A stretch of DNA of 64,000 bases, taken from NCBI GenBank assembly GCA_017547755.1, contig JAFYOX010000093.1:1-64000 (forward strand), written 5' to 3'. Below the pieces are notes generated by a model. It ran no database searches. It was given only the letters and a program-made list of their open reading frames with translations, and was not told the DNA's origin. This DNA is from Clostridia bacterium. GTDB taxonomy: Bacteria > Bacillota > Clostridia > Oscillospirales > CAG-272. A program made the position numbers and the translations under genes. The first letter of the stretch is position 1, and each line of letters starts with the position of its first letter. Positions 45,300 through 55,842 of the stretch are shown piece after piece.

Positions 45300-46247
45300 A
45301 TGACCGAAAACACAGCGCAGACCATCCTTCCGGGCACCGCGGAAAAGATCCGCTATCACCGTGCCGGCGATTTCCGGATCCTGTCGGAGTCGCTCGGAGA
45401 ACTTGCCGCACGCCATCCATCGCTGACACCCGGCTGTCTCGGTACAAGCGTCCTCGACCGTCCGATCCCCATCGTGACCGTCGGAAAGGATCCGCAGAAC
45501 CGCGGGATCCTCTTTCTCGGCGGCATCCATCCGACGGATCAGATCACACCCGCCGTTCTTCTGCGGTTCCTCGCGGAGTATGCGGAAGCGCTGGAAAGCG
45601 GAAAGCGGATGTACAATATGCAGATGTCCTATCTGTTCGAGCACCGGACGATCCACGTTGTCCCGATGCTGAATCCGGACGGCTACGAACTGCGGCGGCA
45701 CGGTACGCCGGAAGAAGTCGTACGCAGCCGTCTTCTGAAGCAGAACGGCGGCGGAAATTTCCACGCATGGCGAGCCAACGCACGCGGTGTTGATCTGTGG
45801 CGCAACTTCACCGACGGTCCGGACCGCGTCTCCGACGACGAACCCGTCTGTCCGCAGGGAACGGCGGGACTTTCCCCGGAAAGCGAACCGGAAACCGCCG
45901 CCGTCTGCAATTACCTCCGGATCATGGACGAGATCGGGGCAGTCCTGTCCCTGCACACGCTCGACGGCAGTATCCGCGCCTTCTCCGACGATATTTATCC
46001 GCCGCGTTCCCGTACCATTCTGCGCCTTCTCAGCCGCATGACCGGCTGTACACCTGCCGCACTTCCCCAGCCGCCGGACGAAATCGGCGGAAGCCTGACA
46101 GACTGGTTCATCCGCGAGACCGGAAAACCTGCCTTCGAATGCGGCTGCCTCACCGACGAAAACATCCGTCCGGACGCTCCCGAAAACTACCGCACCGTCT
46201 ACGCCTCCTTCCGCGAAGCCCTGTTCTCCGCGCCGTTATTGATTTGA
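45300..46247 (+). CDS. M14-type (zinc carboxypeptidase-like) protein with altered zinc motif
   Basis: 315 residues, no signal peptide. The M14 scaffold is visible: LFLGGIHPTD (residues 72-80) at the first zinc motif, VVPMLNPDGYELRR, RANARGVDLWRNF, LSLHTLDG with the third zinc His219, and PAFECGC with the catalytic Glu. The first motif is normally H-x-x-E; here it is His77-x-x-Asp80. The usual N-R pair before N-F is W-R. It may cleave a peptide or be a deacylase-like variant. CGGAGAAAG supports the start at 45300; the open frame extending left lacks a site. Confidence 0.78.
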   Translation: MTENTAQTILPGTAEKIRYHRAGDFRILSESLGELAARHPSLTPGCLGTSVLDRPIPIVTVGKDPQNRGILFLGGIHPTDQITPAVLLRFLAEYAEALESGKRMYNMQMSYLFEHRTIHVVPMLNPDGYELRRHGTPEEVVRSRLLKQNGGGNFHAWRANARGVDLWRNFTDGPDRVSDDEPVCPQGTAGLSPESEPETAAVCNYLRIMDEIGAVLSLHTLDGSIRAFSDDIYPPRSRTILRLLSRMTGCTPAALPQPPDEIGGSLTDWFIRETGKPAFECGCLTDENIRPDAPENYRTVYASFREALFSAPLLI

Positions 46248-46252
46248 AGTTT

Positions 46253-46290
46253 CTCGGGGAAACCTTTTTTAAGGAAAAAGGTTTCCCCGA
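46253..46290. repeat. Family A hairpin
   Basis: TCGGGGAAACC paired with GGTTTCCCCGA around TTTTTTAAGGAAAAA, five bases after the M14-like stop, followed by ACCCCATCCAAAAACCTTTT. Likely doubles as terminator. Confidence 0.75.
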
Positions 46291-46336
46291 ACCCCATCCA
46301 AAAACCTTTTCGGACTATTAATTTCAGAGGAATCTG

Positions 46337-46365
46337 TTGACAAAGTTCTGCATATAGGATATAAT
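46337..46365 (+). promoter_or_regulatory. Sigma-A promoter of the SPFH gene
   Basis: -35 TTGACA (46337-46342), 17-base spacer, -10 TATAAT (46360-46365). Just downstream, TGATATCAAAATGATATCAA is a direct repeat of TGATATCA, a possible operator. Confidence 0.8.
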
Positions 46366-46415
46366 ATAATTGTGATATCAAAATGATATCAATTACAGAA
46401 AGGAATGTGAAAACA

Positions 46416-47447
46416 ATGACGAACTCAGCTCAAATCGAAGAAAAGATCCTGACACCGCAGAACGGCTGGAAGGTACTGATCAGCTCTATTCTGGTATATA
46501 TCGCGTCAATCGTCGGTGTCGCGCTCTGCGGAAGCGCGATGGATAACGGTGCGGGAATTCCCGCCGTGATCGGATTTATCGTCTGCCTGCTGTATACCTG
46601 TATCGGCTGGATCTTCTGGCTCGGTCTGAAGGTCATCCGCCCGAACGAAGCGCTCGTCCTGACCCTGTTCGGCCGCTACGTCGGCACGATGAAAAACGAA
46701 GGCTTCTTCTTCGTGAATCCCTTCTGCGTTTCCGTGAATCCCGCGGCAAGAACCAAGCTCAATCAGAGCGGTGACGTCTCCAGCGCCTCCTCCACGGTCA
46801 CCGTCACCGGCACGACCGCCGCAAGCGCTGTAAACAACAAGATCTCGCTCAAGGTCATGACCCTGAACAACAACCGCCAGAAGATCAACGACTGCCTCGG
46901 CAATCCGGTCGAAATCGGCATCGCGGTCATGTGGCGCGTCACCGATACGGCGAAAGCGGTTTTCAATGTCGACAACTACAAGGAATACCTCTCTCTCCAG
47001 TGCGACAGCGCACTGCGTGAAATCGTGCGTATCTATCCGTACGATGTTGCACCGGGCATCGATACCACCGGCGACGGCATCGCCGACGAAGGAAGCCTGC
47101 GCGGTTCCAGCGAAGTCGTCGCGGCAAGAATCCGCGAAAAGATCAGCGAAAAGGTAGTGTTCGCCGGTCTGGAAATCGTGGAAGCCAGAATCACCTATCT
47201 CGCGTACGCTCCGGAAATCGCGGCGGTCATGCTCCAACGTCAGCAGGCATCCGCCATCATCGACGCACGCAAGATGATCGTCGACGGCGCGGTCGGCATG
47301 GTTCAGATGGCACTCGACAAGATCAGCACCGAAAATCTCTGCGACCTCGACGACGAACGCAAGGCACAGATGGTCTCCAACCTTCTCGTCGTTCTCTGCG
47401 GCAGCAAGGACGCACAGCCGATCGTCAACACCGGTTCCATTTATTGA
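46416..47447 (+). CDS. SPFH/stomatin-family membrane protein
   Basis: 343 residues. Two N-terminal hydrophobic helices (VLISSILVYIASIVGVALCG and FIVCLLYTCIGWIFWLGL) are followed by the SPFH domain: NEALVLTLFGRYVGTMKNEGFFFVNPF, GNPVEIGIAVMWRVTDTAKAVFNVDNYKEYL, and AALREIVR-like LREIVRIYPYD. A helical tail (AAVMLQRQQASAIIDARKMI) follows. Such proteins organise membrane microdomains or scaffold proteases. Start at 46416 is preferred (AAAGGA upstream); ATG at 46383 is possible. The next gene encodes a ribbon-helix-helix protein one base after its stop. Confidence 0.88.
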   Translation: MTNSAQIEEKILTPQNGWKVLISSILVYIASIVGVALCGSAMDNGAGIPAVIGFIVCLLYTCIGWIFWLGLKVIRPNEALVLTLFGRYVGTMKNEGFFFVNPFCVSVNPAARTKLNQSGDVSSASSTVTVTGTTAASAVNNKISLKVMTLNNNRQKINDCLGNPVEIGIAVMWRVTDTAKAVFNVDNYKEYLSLQCDSALREIVRIYPYDVAPGIDTTGDGIADEGSLRGSSEVVAARIREKISEKVVFAGLEIVEARITYLAYAPEIAAVMLQRQQASAIIDARKMIVDGAVGMVQMALDKISTENLCDLDDERKAQMVSNLLVVLCGSKDAQPIVNTGSIY

Positions 47448-47448
47448 T

Positions 47449-47646
47449 ATGGCGGACAAGGATACTGCAAAAAAACAGGTTCCTCTCCGGCTTTCCAAAA
47501 CGCTCTATGACGAACTCGCGGCGTGGGCAGAGGACGATTTCCGTTCCCTGAACGGGCAGATCGAATATCTGCTGACGGAATGCGTCCGGAAACGAAAGAA
47601 AAAAAGCCGTCTCGAAGACGAGCTTGACGGAGAGGACGGGAAATGA
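47449..47646 (+). CDS. Arc-like ribbon-helix-helix protein
   Basis: 65 residues. KQVPLRLSKTLYDELAAWAE is a beta strand plus first helix and SLNGQIEYLLTECVRKRKKK the second helix of an Arc/CopG ribbon-helix-helix fold, which dimerises to bind DNA. It starts one base after the SPFH stop without a separate RBS, so translation is coupled. It might regulate the SPFH promoter (see the TGATATCA direct repeat). No toxin partner is visible. Confidence 0.8.
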   Translation: MADKDTAKKQVPLRLSKTLYDELAAWAEDDFRSLNGQIEYLLTECVRKRKKKSRLEDELDGEDGK

Positions 47647-47686
47647 ACTGCTCTTCGGGGAAAAACTTTTCAGCGGGAATATAGAA

Positions 47687-47730
47687 CAAAGTGCAATGCA
47701 GATTTATCGAAAAATCTGCATTGCACTTTG
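47687..47730. terminator. Long perfect-stem terminator
   Basis: CAAAGTGCAATGCAGATTT pairs with AAATCTGCATTGCACTTTG around ATCGAA, followed by TTTTTTTATT on the plus strand. Sequence differs from families A and B. Confidence 0.85.
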
Positions 47731-47747
47731 TTTTTTTATTCGGTTAA

Positions 47748-47798
47748 AGTTTTTTGGAAAGGGTGTGGGGAAACCTTTTTGCAAAAAGGTTTCCCCAC
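47748..47798. repeat. Family A repeat
   Basis: Lead-in AAGTTTTTTGGAAAGGGT followed by hairpin 47765-47798 (GTGGGGAAACC paired with GGTTTCCCCAC), placed between converging genes, just beyond the trkH stop. Confidence 0.8.
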
Positions 47799-47816
47799 GA
47801 AAAATAAAATATTCAC

Positions 47817-49283
47817 TCACTTCGTCCGTCTCCACAGCGAGGGGCTGAAGAGAAGGAGGATCGGGAAGATCTCGAGGCGGCCGAGAAGCATATCGGCGCA
47901 CAGGACGAGTTTTCCGAAATCGGAGAATGCGCTGTAGTTGCCGGCGGCACCGACCATGTCGAAACCGGGTCCGATGTTGTTGAAGCAGGCAACCACGGCG
48001 GAAAATGTCGTTTCAAAATTGAAATTATCGAGGGACAGACACAGCGTGGACAGCGCCATGAGCGCGATATAGGCAGCAAAATAGCCGTTGACGCTGTGAA
48101 CAACGTCGCTGCTGACCACTTTTCCGCTCACACGGACGAGCTTGATGCTGTTCGGGTGGATCAGCTTCTTGATTTCCGAAAGGATGGACTTTGCGAGAAT
48201 GATCACGCGGGAAACCTTCATACCGCCGCCGGTAGAACCCGCCGACGCGCCGATAAACATCAGCAGCATCAGGATCATCTTCGAAAACATCGGCCATTGG
48301 TTGAAGTCCGTGGTCGCAAATCCCGTTGTCGAAACGATCGTCGCTACCTGGAACGCGCTGTGATGCAGTGCCTCAAGGAAGGTTCCGCACAGCTCCTGCC
48401 CGGTCTGCCAGATGTTCAGCGCGATCATAAGAATCGACGCCGCCACAATCCCGAGGAAAACCCGCAGTTCGGTATCCTTGTACGCCGCACGGAATTCCTT
48501 TGACAGCAGAAGATAGAAAATATTGAAGTTTACCGAGAACAACAGCATGAACACCGTGATCACGTTCTGCAGGTAGTAGCTGTCATACGCCGCGATGCTG
48601 TTGTTCGTGATGGCAAATCCGCCCGTTCCCGCCGTACCGAAGGAAATCGTAAAGGCGTCAAACAGCGGCATCCCGCCCAAAATCAGCAGAAGGATCATCA
48701 GCGCCGTCATCGCAAAGTAAATGGCATACAGAATCCGCGCCGTACTGCGCATCTTCGGCACCAGCTTCCCGACGACCGGACCCGGGCTTTCCGCTCGCAG
48801 AATGTGCAGAGATACCCCGCTGCCCGCCGATTTCGGGATGATCGCCAGAATAAAGACCAGTACCCCCATCCCGCCGAGCCAGTGCGTGAAGCTCCGCCAG
48901 TACAAAATCGACTTCGGCAGGCTTTCGATCTCCGTCAGGATGCTCGCACCCGTGGTCGTAAATCCGGAAACCGTTTCAAAAAATGCGTCCACATAGCGCG
49001 GGATGGCTCCGCTGACCGTGAACGGCAGTGCGCCGAACACGGACAGGACGATCCACGACAGCGCAACGATGAAGAAGCCGTCCTTCGCATACAGCGTCTG
49101 GTTCTGCGGACGGAGCAGAAGAAGCGGGCCGCCCAGCACAAACAGGAGCGCGATCGTTCCCGCAAAACCGAACAATGCCGCCTTTTCACCGCAGAACAGG
49201 GCAATCAGCATCGCCGGAAGCATGAACGCACCCTCGATCACCATCATATAACCGAGGTATTTTAACGTAATTTTCTTATTCAT
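47817..49283 (-). CDS. trkH: Trk potassium uptake protein, channel subunit
   Basis: 488 residues with many membrane helices and four re-entrant pore loops typical of TrkH/KtrB: TVSGFTTTGASIL, ISFGTAGTGGFAIT, IVSTTGFATTDFNQWP and FNNIGPGFDMVG. MFIGASAGSTGGGMKVSRVII is the conserved gating-loop stretch. It imports K+ under control of the cytoplasmic TrkA ring. trkA lies 26 bases upstream on the same strand. The ATPase-driven Kdp system is not in the window. Confidence 0.95.
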   Translation of the reverse strand: MNKKITLKYLGYMMVIEGAFMLPAMLIALFCGEKAALFGFAGTIALLFVLGGPLLLLRPQNQTLYAKDGFFIVALSWIVLSVFGALPFTVSGAIPRYVDAFFETVSGFTTTGASILTEIESLPKSILYWRSFTHWLGGMGVLVFILAIIPKSAGSGVSLHILRAESPGPVVGKLVPKMRSTARILYAIYFAMTALMILLLILGGMPLFDAFTISFGTAGTGGFAITNNSIAAYDSYYLQNVITVFMLLFSVNFNIFYLLLSKEFRAAYKDTELRVFLGIVAASILMIALNIWQTGQELCGTFLEALHHSAFQVATIVSTTGFATTDFNQWPMFSKMILMLLMFIGASAGSTGGGMKVSRVIILAKSILSEIKKLIHPNSIKLVRVSGKVVSSDVVHSVNGYFAAYIALMALSTLCLSLDNFNFETTFSAVVACFNNIGPGFDMVGAAGNYSAFSDFGKLVLCADMLLGRLEIFPILLLFSPSLWRRTK

Positions 49284-49309
49284 AACTTTTCTTCATCCGT
49301 TCTCCGCGG

Positions 49310-50674
49310 TCAGTCCTCGGTTTCGAAAATATCGTTCAGTTCGGCGATCGGTTCGTCCGCTGCCGTAACGACAATGACCGTGTCGCCGTACGAGATCCGG
49401 TCCATACCGCGCGGTATGATGATGTTTCCGTTGTGACCGATGCACGCGATCAGGATGTTTTTCTTGAGCCGGAGTTCCTTGAGCGGCGTGTCCAGTCCCA
49501 CGGTCTGCGCATTGGCGATGAATTCGATCGCTTCCGCCTTTCCGTCAACGATCCGGTGCAGCGTGATGATCGATGCATCCGTATTGTCAATGGAACGGAC
49601 ATAGCGGATGATTTCCGACGCAATGACGTCCTTCGGACAGACCGTACTGCCGATCTCCTTGTCCGAGAAAAGTTCGCTGTACTCGCTCCGGTTCATTTTC
49701 GTGACCGTTTTCGGTACGCCGATGTGTTCCGCGTACATCGAGATCACCAGATTCTGTTCGTCCATGCCCGTCAGGGTCAGCACCGCGTCCGTCTCCCGGA
49801 TCCCTTCCGCAAGAAGTACGTCATGGTTCGAGCCGTCATCGTTGATGATCAGCGCCTGCGGGAACCGCGCCGCAAGTTCCGTGGCACGTTCCCTGTTCTG
49901 CTCGATCACCTTGACGTCCACGCCGGACTTGATGAGTTCGTCCGCCAGATATTCCGCGATCCGTCCGCCGCCGATCATCATAACGTTGCGGATCTTCTGC
50001 GTGCTGATGTTCAGACGCTTGATCATCTTCGCAAGTTCCGAACGCGGCGCCGTGACGTTGATCTTGTCGCCCGCACGCAGAACGAAGTCCCCTTTCGGGA
50101 TGAAAATTTTATTCTCACGCTCGACAACGCAGACAAGAACCTGCAGATGCAGTTCCGTCGTCAGCTTATCGAGACTTTTTCCGTTCAGAACGCTGTTTTC
50201 CGTCAGCTTGAGTTCCACCAGTTCCACGCGTCCCTTGGCAAACGAGTCGATCTTCAGAAACGACGGAAACTGCAGGAAGCGGAAAATCGTCCGCGCGGTC
50301 GCAAATTCCGGATTGACCGTCATGGACAGCCCGAAATCATCCCGCATGAACTGGAGCTGATTGAGATAATCCGCATTCCGCACTCTCGAAATGGTGTGAC
50401 CGCAGCCGAGCCGCTTTGCAACGATGCAGCACAGCAGATTCAGTTCGTCCGACGGCGTCGCCGCGATCAGGAGATCCGCTTCATCCACGCGGGCTTCCCG
50501 CTGGATATCGAGCGCGGCGCCGTTGCCGGACATGACCATGACATCCAGCGTTTCCTGCGCCTTTTCAATGACCTTCGAACTGTTGTCAATGATCGTTATA
50601 TCGTGATTTTCCATGGAAAGCTGCTTGGCAAGCGCATATCCCACCTTACCGCAGCCGACAATTACAATTTTCAT
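49310..50674 (-). CDS. trkA: Trk potassium uptake protein, regulatory NAD-binding subunit
   Basis: 454 residues. Two tandem RCK units: MKIVIVGCGKVGYALAKQLS with VVMSGNGAALDIQREARVDEADLLIA, and MMIGGGRIAEYLADELIKSG with LTLTGMDEQNLVISMYA. Each unit has a TrkA_N Rossmann part and a TrkA_C domain. It binds NAD(H)/ATP and gates TrkH. Start at 50674 follows GGAAGGCAGA; an in-frame start at 50770 would lie in the promoter. Promoter at 50742-50770. Confidence 0.95.
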   Translation of the reverse strand: MKIVIVGCGKVGYALAKQLSMENHDITIIDNSSKVIEKAQETLDVMVMSGNGAALDIQREARVDEADLLIAATPSDELNLLCCIVAKRLGCGHTISRVRNADYLNQLQFMRDDFGLSMTVNPEFATARTIFRFLQFPSFLKIDSFAKGRVELVELKLTENSVLNGKSLDKLTTELHLQVLVCVVERENKIFIPKGDFVLRAGDKINVTAPRSELAKMIKRLNISTQKIRNVMMIGGGRIAEYLADELIKSGVDVKVIEQNRERATELAARFPQALIINDDGSNHDVLLAEGIRETDAVLTLTGMDEQNLVISMYAEHIGVPKTVTKMNRSEYSELFSDKEIGSTVCPKDVIASEIIRYVRSIDNTDASIITLHRIVDGKAEAIEFIANAQTVGLDTPLKELRLKKNILIACIGHNGNIIIPRGMDRISYGDTVIVVTAADEPIAELNDIFETED

Positions 50675-50741
50675 ATTCTGCCTTCCGGGATTCTCCTGCG
50701 GAACCCGATTCATTCTTTCTGTAAGCCTTTGATAAGTTAAT

Positions 50742-50770
50742 AATATAGCACACTTCTCCAATAAATTCAA
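50742..50770 (-). promoter_or_regulatory. Sigma-A promoter of trkAH
   Basis: On the minus strand: -35 TTGAAT (50765-50770), 17-base spacer ending TGTGC, -10 TATATT (50742-50747). Confidence 0.65.
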
Positions 50771-50776
50771 TACAGA

Positions 50777-51286
50777 TTATTGAAAATTCACAATTTCCGC
50801 ATAAAAAATCAGGAGATACAGGACATACAGCAGAAATACGGTCCCCGACTGCATCCGCAGTTCCAGCCACAGCACCGCCGTCCACAGAAGAAGCAGACAG
50901 CACCGCGATACAACCCGACAGACTCCTCCGGCGCTGTCCGGCGGAAGAAAATTCGCCAGCAGGCAGAACAGCGCGCCGCCGCCGTCAAATCCCTCCACCG
51001 GAAGCAGATTCAAAACGCCAAGCAAAACCGAAATTCCCGCAAAACGAACCGCCGCCTCTCCGAAGATCCGCAGAGCGATCCATGCGGTAAAAAGTCCGGT
51101 TCCCGCACCTGCCAGGTGAACGCACAGTTCCCTGCCGTACGGCGTTCCCGAAAAATCAAAGGTCATCACCGCGCCGCACGGACGGAAACTCAGCCCGGCA
51201 AACGGGATCCGCAGAATACCGGCACACAAAAGATGCCCCAGTTCATGCAGAACCGCCGCCGTCATCAGCAGGAGAAATTCCCGCAT
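50777..51286 (-). CDS. M50-family intramembrane metalloprotease, SpoIVFB-like
   Basis: 169 residues, short and very hydrophobic. The zinc motif HELGH is at residues 14-18 in the first helix, and NLLPVEGFDGGGAL supplies the second motif (NxxPxxxxDGG) of site-2 proteases. SpoIVFB-type enzymes cleave membrane-bound precursors such as pro-sigma-K in sporulation. It follows, three bases downstream, a small single-pass protein, an arrangement like spoIVFA-spoIVFB. CBS domain absent. Whether this organism sporulates cannot be judged from the window. Confidence 0.85.
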   Translation of the reverse strand: MREFLLLMTAAVLHELGHLLCAGILRIPFAGLSFRPCGAVMTFDFSGTPYGRELCVHLAGAGTGLFTAWIALRIFGEAAVRFAGISVLLGVLNLLPVEGFDGGGALFCLLANFLPPDSAGGVCRVVSRCCLLLLWTAVLWLELRMQSGTVFLLYVLYLLIFYAEIVNFQ

Positions 51287-51289
51287 CCG

Positions 51290-51631
51290 TTATCCCTGAC
51301 CGGAGATCAGCCCCGCAAACAACTCCCCGATGTAATCATAAAAATTCCATTCCTCCGTTTCCGCCGGAAAACCGGACGGTTCGGCAAGCTCTTCTTTTTC
51401 CGGAATTTCCGCTGTATCCGCCTGTACCGCGCTGCTCATGACCGGTACCGCCGCATCTCCCGGAATCCGGTATTCCGCGGACTGCGGCAGGAGAGGCAGC
51501 GTCAGCATCACGCACACCGCCGCCGCACCGAAAACGAAAACCGCATCCGCCGCACGTCCGTGTCCGCCGATTCCGGATATCTTTTCTTCGTTTGATTTTT
51601 CCCGCTCTCTGCCGATCGAAATCTTGTTCAT
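51290..51631 (-). CDS. Small single-pass membrane protein, possible SpoIVFA-like partner
   Basis: 113 residues. A charged cytoplasmic start (MNKISIGREREKSNEEK) precedes one helix (AVFVFGAAAVCVMLTLPLLP), then a short acidic outer part ending NFYDYIGELFAGLISGQG. SpoIVFA also has one membrane span but carries a peptidase-like M23 domain that is absent here. GGAGGGATCCT supports the start at 51631. Position just before the M50 gene is the main hint of a partner role. Confidence 0.6.
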   Translation of the reverse strand: MNKISIGREREKSNEEKISGIGGHGRAADAVFVFGAAAVCVMLTLPLLPQSAEYRIPGDAAVPVMSSAVQADTAEIPEKEELAEPSGFPAETEEWNFYDYIGELFAGLISGQG

Positions 51632-51719
51632 AGGATCCCTCCGATTCCCTGTTTCCTCTGTTCCGAGGATCTGAAAAATAACCAAATTTGATATTTTCCG
51701 CGCTTTTTTGATTCTTCCG

Positions 51720-51749
51720 TTGACACATGCCACCGTTCTATAATATAAT
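51720..51749 (+). promoter_or_regulatory. Sigma-A promoter of the cys operon
   Basis: -35 TTGACA (51720-51725), 18-base spacer, -10 TATAAT (51744-51749); another TATAAT at 51739-51744 overlaps but is too close to the -35. Confidence 0.7.
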
Positions 51750-51784
51750 GTATGTTATAGAATTATTATCAAATCGGAGTAATT

Positions 51785-53245
51785 ATGCCCGCTAACAATA
51801 TTACACCGCATCACTCCGGAGTAAGTGCGGATGCGCGCCGGAAAATCACCGGCTCCGTACCCGCCGTTTTCTGGATGAGCGGTCTGTCCGGCTCGGGAAA
51901 ATCCACCGTTGCCGTACAGTTTGAACGCCGCATGACCGAAGAAGGCTGTGCCGCCTTCATGATCGACGGGGACACCGTCCGTACCGGACTCTGCGAAGGT
52001 CTCGGCTTCTCGCCGGAAGACCGTCACGAAAATCTCCGCCGGATCGCACATCTTGCAAAGACCATGGCGGCTGCCGGTCTGACCGTGGTCGTCTGCACCA
52101 TCTCGCCGGACAGGCAGTCCCGCGATGCCGCCCGCGAAATCATCTCGGGAACGGCGGATTTTTACGAAGTCTATGTCAAGGCATCCGTGGACGTCTGCGC
52201 CGCACGTGACCCGAAGGGACTGTACAAGCGTGCCTTTGCCGGAGAGATCGCCAACTTCACCGGCGTCTCCGCACCGTACGAAATCCCGGAAAACGCCGAC
52301 ATCGTCCTCGATACCGCCGAATATACCGCGGAAGAATGTGCGGAACAGCTGGTACGTGCCGCACTGAACGGCATTTATCGGCCCGCAGAACTGGTGCGCT
52401 CCATGCTGGACGCCGCCATGCTCGCTTCCGCAAAAATCATGGAGATCTACGACGGCAAGTACGACGTTTCCTTCAAGGAAGACGCTTCCCCGCTCACCAC
52501 GGCGGACACCGCGTCCAACGAAGTGCTGACGACGTATTTCCGCGAAAAATACCCGGCATACAGCATCCTGACGGAAGAAGAATCCTCCGCCGCCGATCTG
52601 CACGGGATGCCGGAACGTCTTTCCAACAATGCGGGCGTCTTCATCATCGACCCGCTCGACGGAACCAAGGAATTCATCCACCGCAACGGCGAATTCTGCG
52701 TCTCGATCGGCTTTGCTTCCCACAACCGCGTGTACGCCGGTGTTATCGCCGTTCCCGCGAAGCGTCTGCTCTATTATGCGGCGAAAGGTCACGGTTCCTA
52801 CAAAATTTCGTTTGACGAAATCCCGGAAAACGTCTTCGACGAAACAAACCGCATCCACGTTTCCGACCGCACCGGCACGACCGGCGAAGCATCGGACAAG
52901 CTCATCATCACGGCAAGCCGTTCCCACGGCGACAAGCAGACCGAAGCCCTGCTCGATCTCAATGCCGACCGTATCGCCGACACCATCACGGCGGGAAGCT
53001 GCCTCAAGGGGTGCCTGATCGCGGAAGGTGCGGCGGACATCCACTACCGTTTCGGCTCGTTCATGAAGGAATGGGACACCGCCGCCATGCAGATCATCTG
53101 CGAGGAAGCAGGCGGCATCTACACCGACGGCGCAGGAAACAAAGTTCCCGCAAACCGTGCCGATCCGGTCAACCACGGCGGCTTCATTATCCTGAACCGT
53201 CCGGAATCCGCGCTGGAACTTCCGGCACCGGAAAAAACCAAGTAA
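51785..53245 (+). CDS. Fusion of adenylylsulfate kinase (CysC) and 3'-phosphonucleotide phosphatase (CysQ)
   Basis: 486 residues, two complete enzymes. Residues ~20-195 are APS kinase: P-loop GLSGSGKST (33-41), [20 protein letters not shown] and the C-terminal [13 protein letters not shown]. Residues ~205-480 are an inositol-monophosphatase-fold CysQ: LTEEES (262-267), metal motif DPLDGTKEF (289-297) and [16 protein letters not shown]. The kinase makes PAPS; the phosphatase removes the 3'-phosphate of PAP (and can act on PAPS). CGGAG precedes the start. First gene of an operon with cysD and cysN. CysC is more often fused to CysN, so this partner is unusual. Confidence 0.92.
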   Translation: MPANNITPHHSGVSADARRKITGSVPAVFWMSGLSGSGKSTVAVQFERRMTEEGCAAFMIDGDTVRTGLCEGLGFSPEDRHENLRRIAHLAKTMAAAGLTVVVCTISPDRQSRDAAREIISGTADFYEVYVKASVDVCAARDPKGLYKRAFAGEIANFTGVSAPYEIPENADIVLDTAEYTAEECAEQLVRAALNGIYRPAELVRSMLDAAMLASAKIMEIYDGKYDVSFKEDASPLTTADTASNEVLTTYFREKYPAYSILTEEESSAADLHGMPERLSNNAGVFIIDPLDGTKEFIHRNGEFCVSIGFASHNRVYAGVIAVPAKRLLYYAAKGHGSYKISFDEIPENVFDETNRIHVSDRTGTTGEASDKLIITASRSHGDKQTEALLDLNADRIADTITAGSCLKGCLIAEGAADIHYRFGSFMKEWDTAAMQIICEEAGGIYTDGAGNKVPANRADPVNHGGFIILNRPESALELPAPEKTK

Positions 53246-53273
53246 AATTCACTTTAACATAAAGGAAAGAACT

Positions 53274-54158
53274 ATGTACAGCCATCTTGATATGCTCGAA
53301 TCGCGCAGTATCCACATTCTGCGGGAATCCTATTCGGCATTTAAAAATCTCTGTATGCTGTGGTCCATCGGGAAGGACAGCACCGTTCTGCTCTGCCTTG
53401 CAAGAAAGGCATTCTACGGTCACGTACCGTTCCCGCTCGTCCACGTCGACACCCACTACAAGATCCCGGAAATGATCGAATACCGTGACCGTCTTGCGAT
53501 GGAATGGAAACTCGACATGATCTACGGCGAAAACCGCGAAGCGCTCGACGCGAAGGACACCTTCCCGGACGGCAACGCGACCCGTATCGAATGCTGCCGC
53601 AAGCTGAAGACGACCGCGCTTGCCAACACCCTTTCCGGCGAATGGCCGCGCTACCGTCTGAACCACGCAACCGGTCTCTACGAAAAGGACGAAAACCGCG
53701 AACCCTTCACGGGCGTTATCGTCGGCGTACGTGCGGACGAAGAAGGCAGCCGTTCCAAGGAACGTTACTTCAGCCCCCGCGACAAGCACAACGACTGGGA
53801 CGCAGACGACCAGCCGCCGGAATTCTGGGGTCAGTACAAGACCGACTTCGCTCCCGGCACCCACGTCCGCATCCATCCGCTCCTTGACTGGACGGAAGTT
53901 GACATCTGGGAATACATCAAGCGCGAAGGCGTACCGGTCGTTTCCCTCTACTTCGACCAGGGCGACGGCAAGCGTTACCGTTCTCTCGGATGCTGGCCCT
54001 GCACCAAGCCGGTCGAATCCACCGCAAAGAACCTCGACGACATCATCGAAGAACTCAAATCCGGTAAGTTCTCCCACATCGCAGAACGCAGCGGCCGCGA
54101 ACAGGACAAGGAAGACGGCGGCGGTCTCGAAGAACTTCGCCGCGACGGATACATGTGA
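53274..54158 (+). CDS. cysD: Sulfate adenylyltransferase subunit 2
   Basis: 294 residues. PP-loop-type ATP pyrophosphatase motif [12 protein letters not shown], then [20 protein letters not shown] and a C-terminal [16 protein letters not shown], all as in CysD rather than CysH. With the GTPase CysN it makes APS from ATP and sulfate. AAAGGAAAG precedes the start. Lies between the CysC-CysQ fusion and cysN. No cysH or sulfite reductase gene is in the window, so the fate of PAPS (assimilation or sulfation) is open. Confidence 0.96.
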   Translation: MYSHLDMLESRSIHILRESYSAFKNLCMLWSIGKDSTVLLCLARKAFYGHVPFPLVHVDTHYKIPEMIEYRDRLAMEWKLDMIYGENREALDAKDTFPDGNATRIECCRKLKTTALANTLSGEWPRYRLNHATGLYEKDENREPFTGVIVGVRADEEGSRSKERYFSPRDKHNDWDADDQPPEFWGQYKTDFAPGTHVRIHPLLDWTEVDIWEYIKREGVPVVSLYFDQGDGKRYRSLGCWPCTKPVESTAKNLDDIIEELKSGKFSHIAERSGREQDKEDGGGLEELRRDGYM

Positions 54159-54212
54159 TTTTCTGGCTGAGAACTGAATCACGATCTATATTGAACTTGG
54201 AGTTACCATACC

Positions 54213-55790
<1,578 letters not shown>

Positions 55791-55803
55791 ACATAAAAAA
55801 ACG

Positions 55804-55841
55804 ATGGGGAAAACTTCCGAAAGAAGTTTTCCCCATTTTTT
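55804..55841. terminator. Bidirectional terminator after cysN
   Basis: ATGGGGAAAACTT paired with AAGTTTTCCCCAT around CCGAAAG, then TTTTATT; AAAAAA stands on the left. It uses the same GGGGAAAAC core as family A but lacks the lead-in. Confidence 0.8.
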
Positions 55842-55842
55842 A

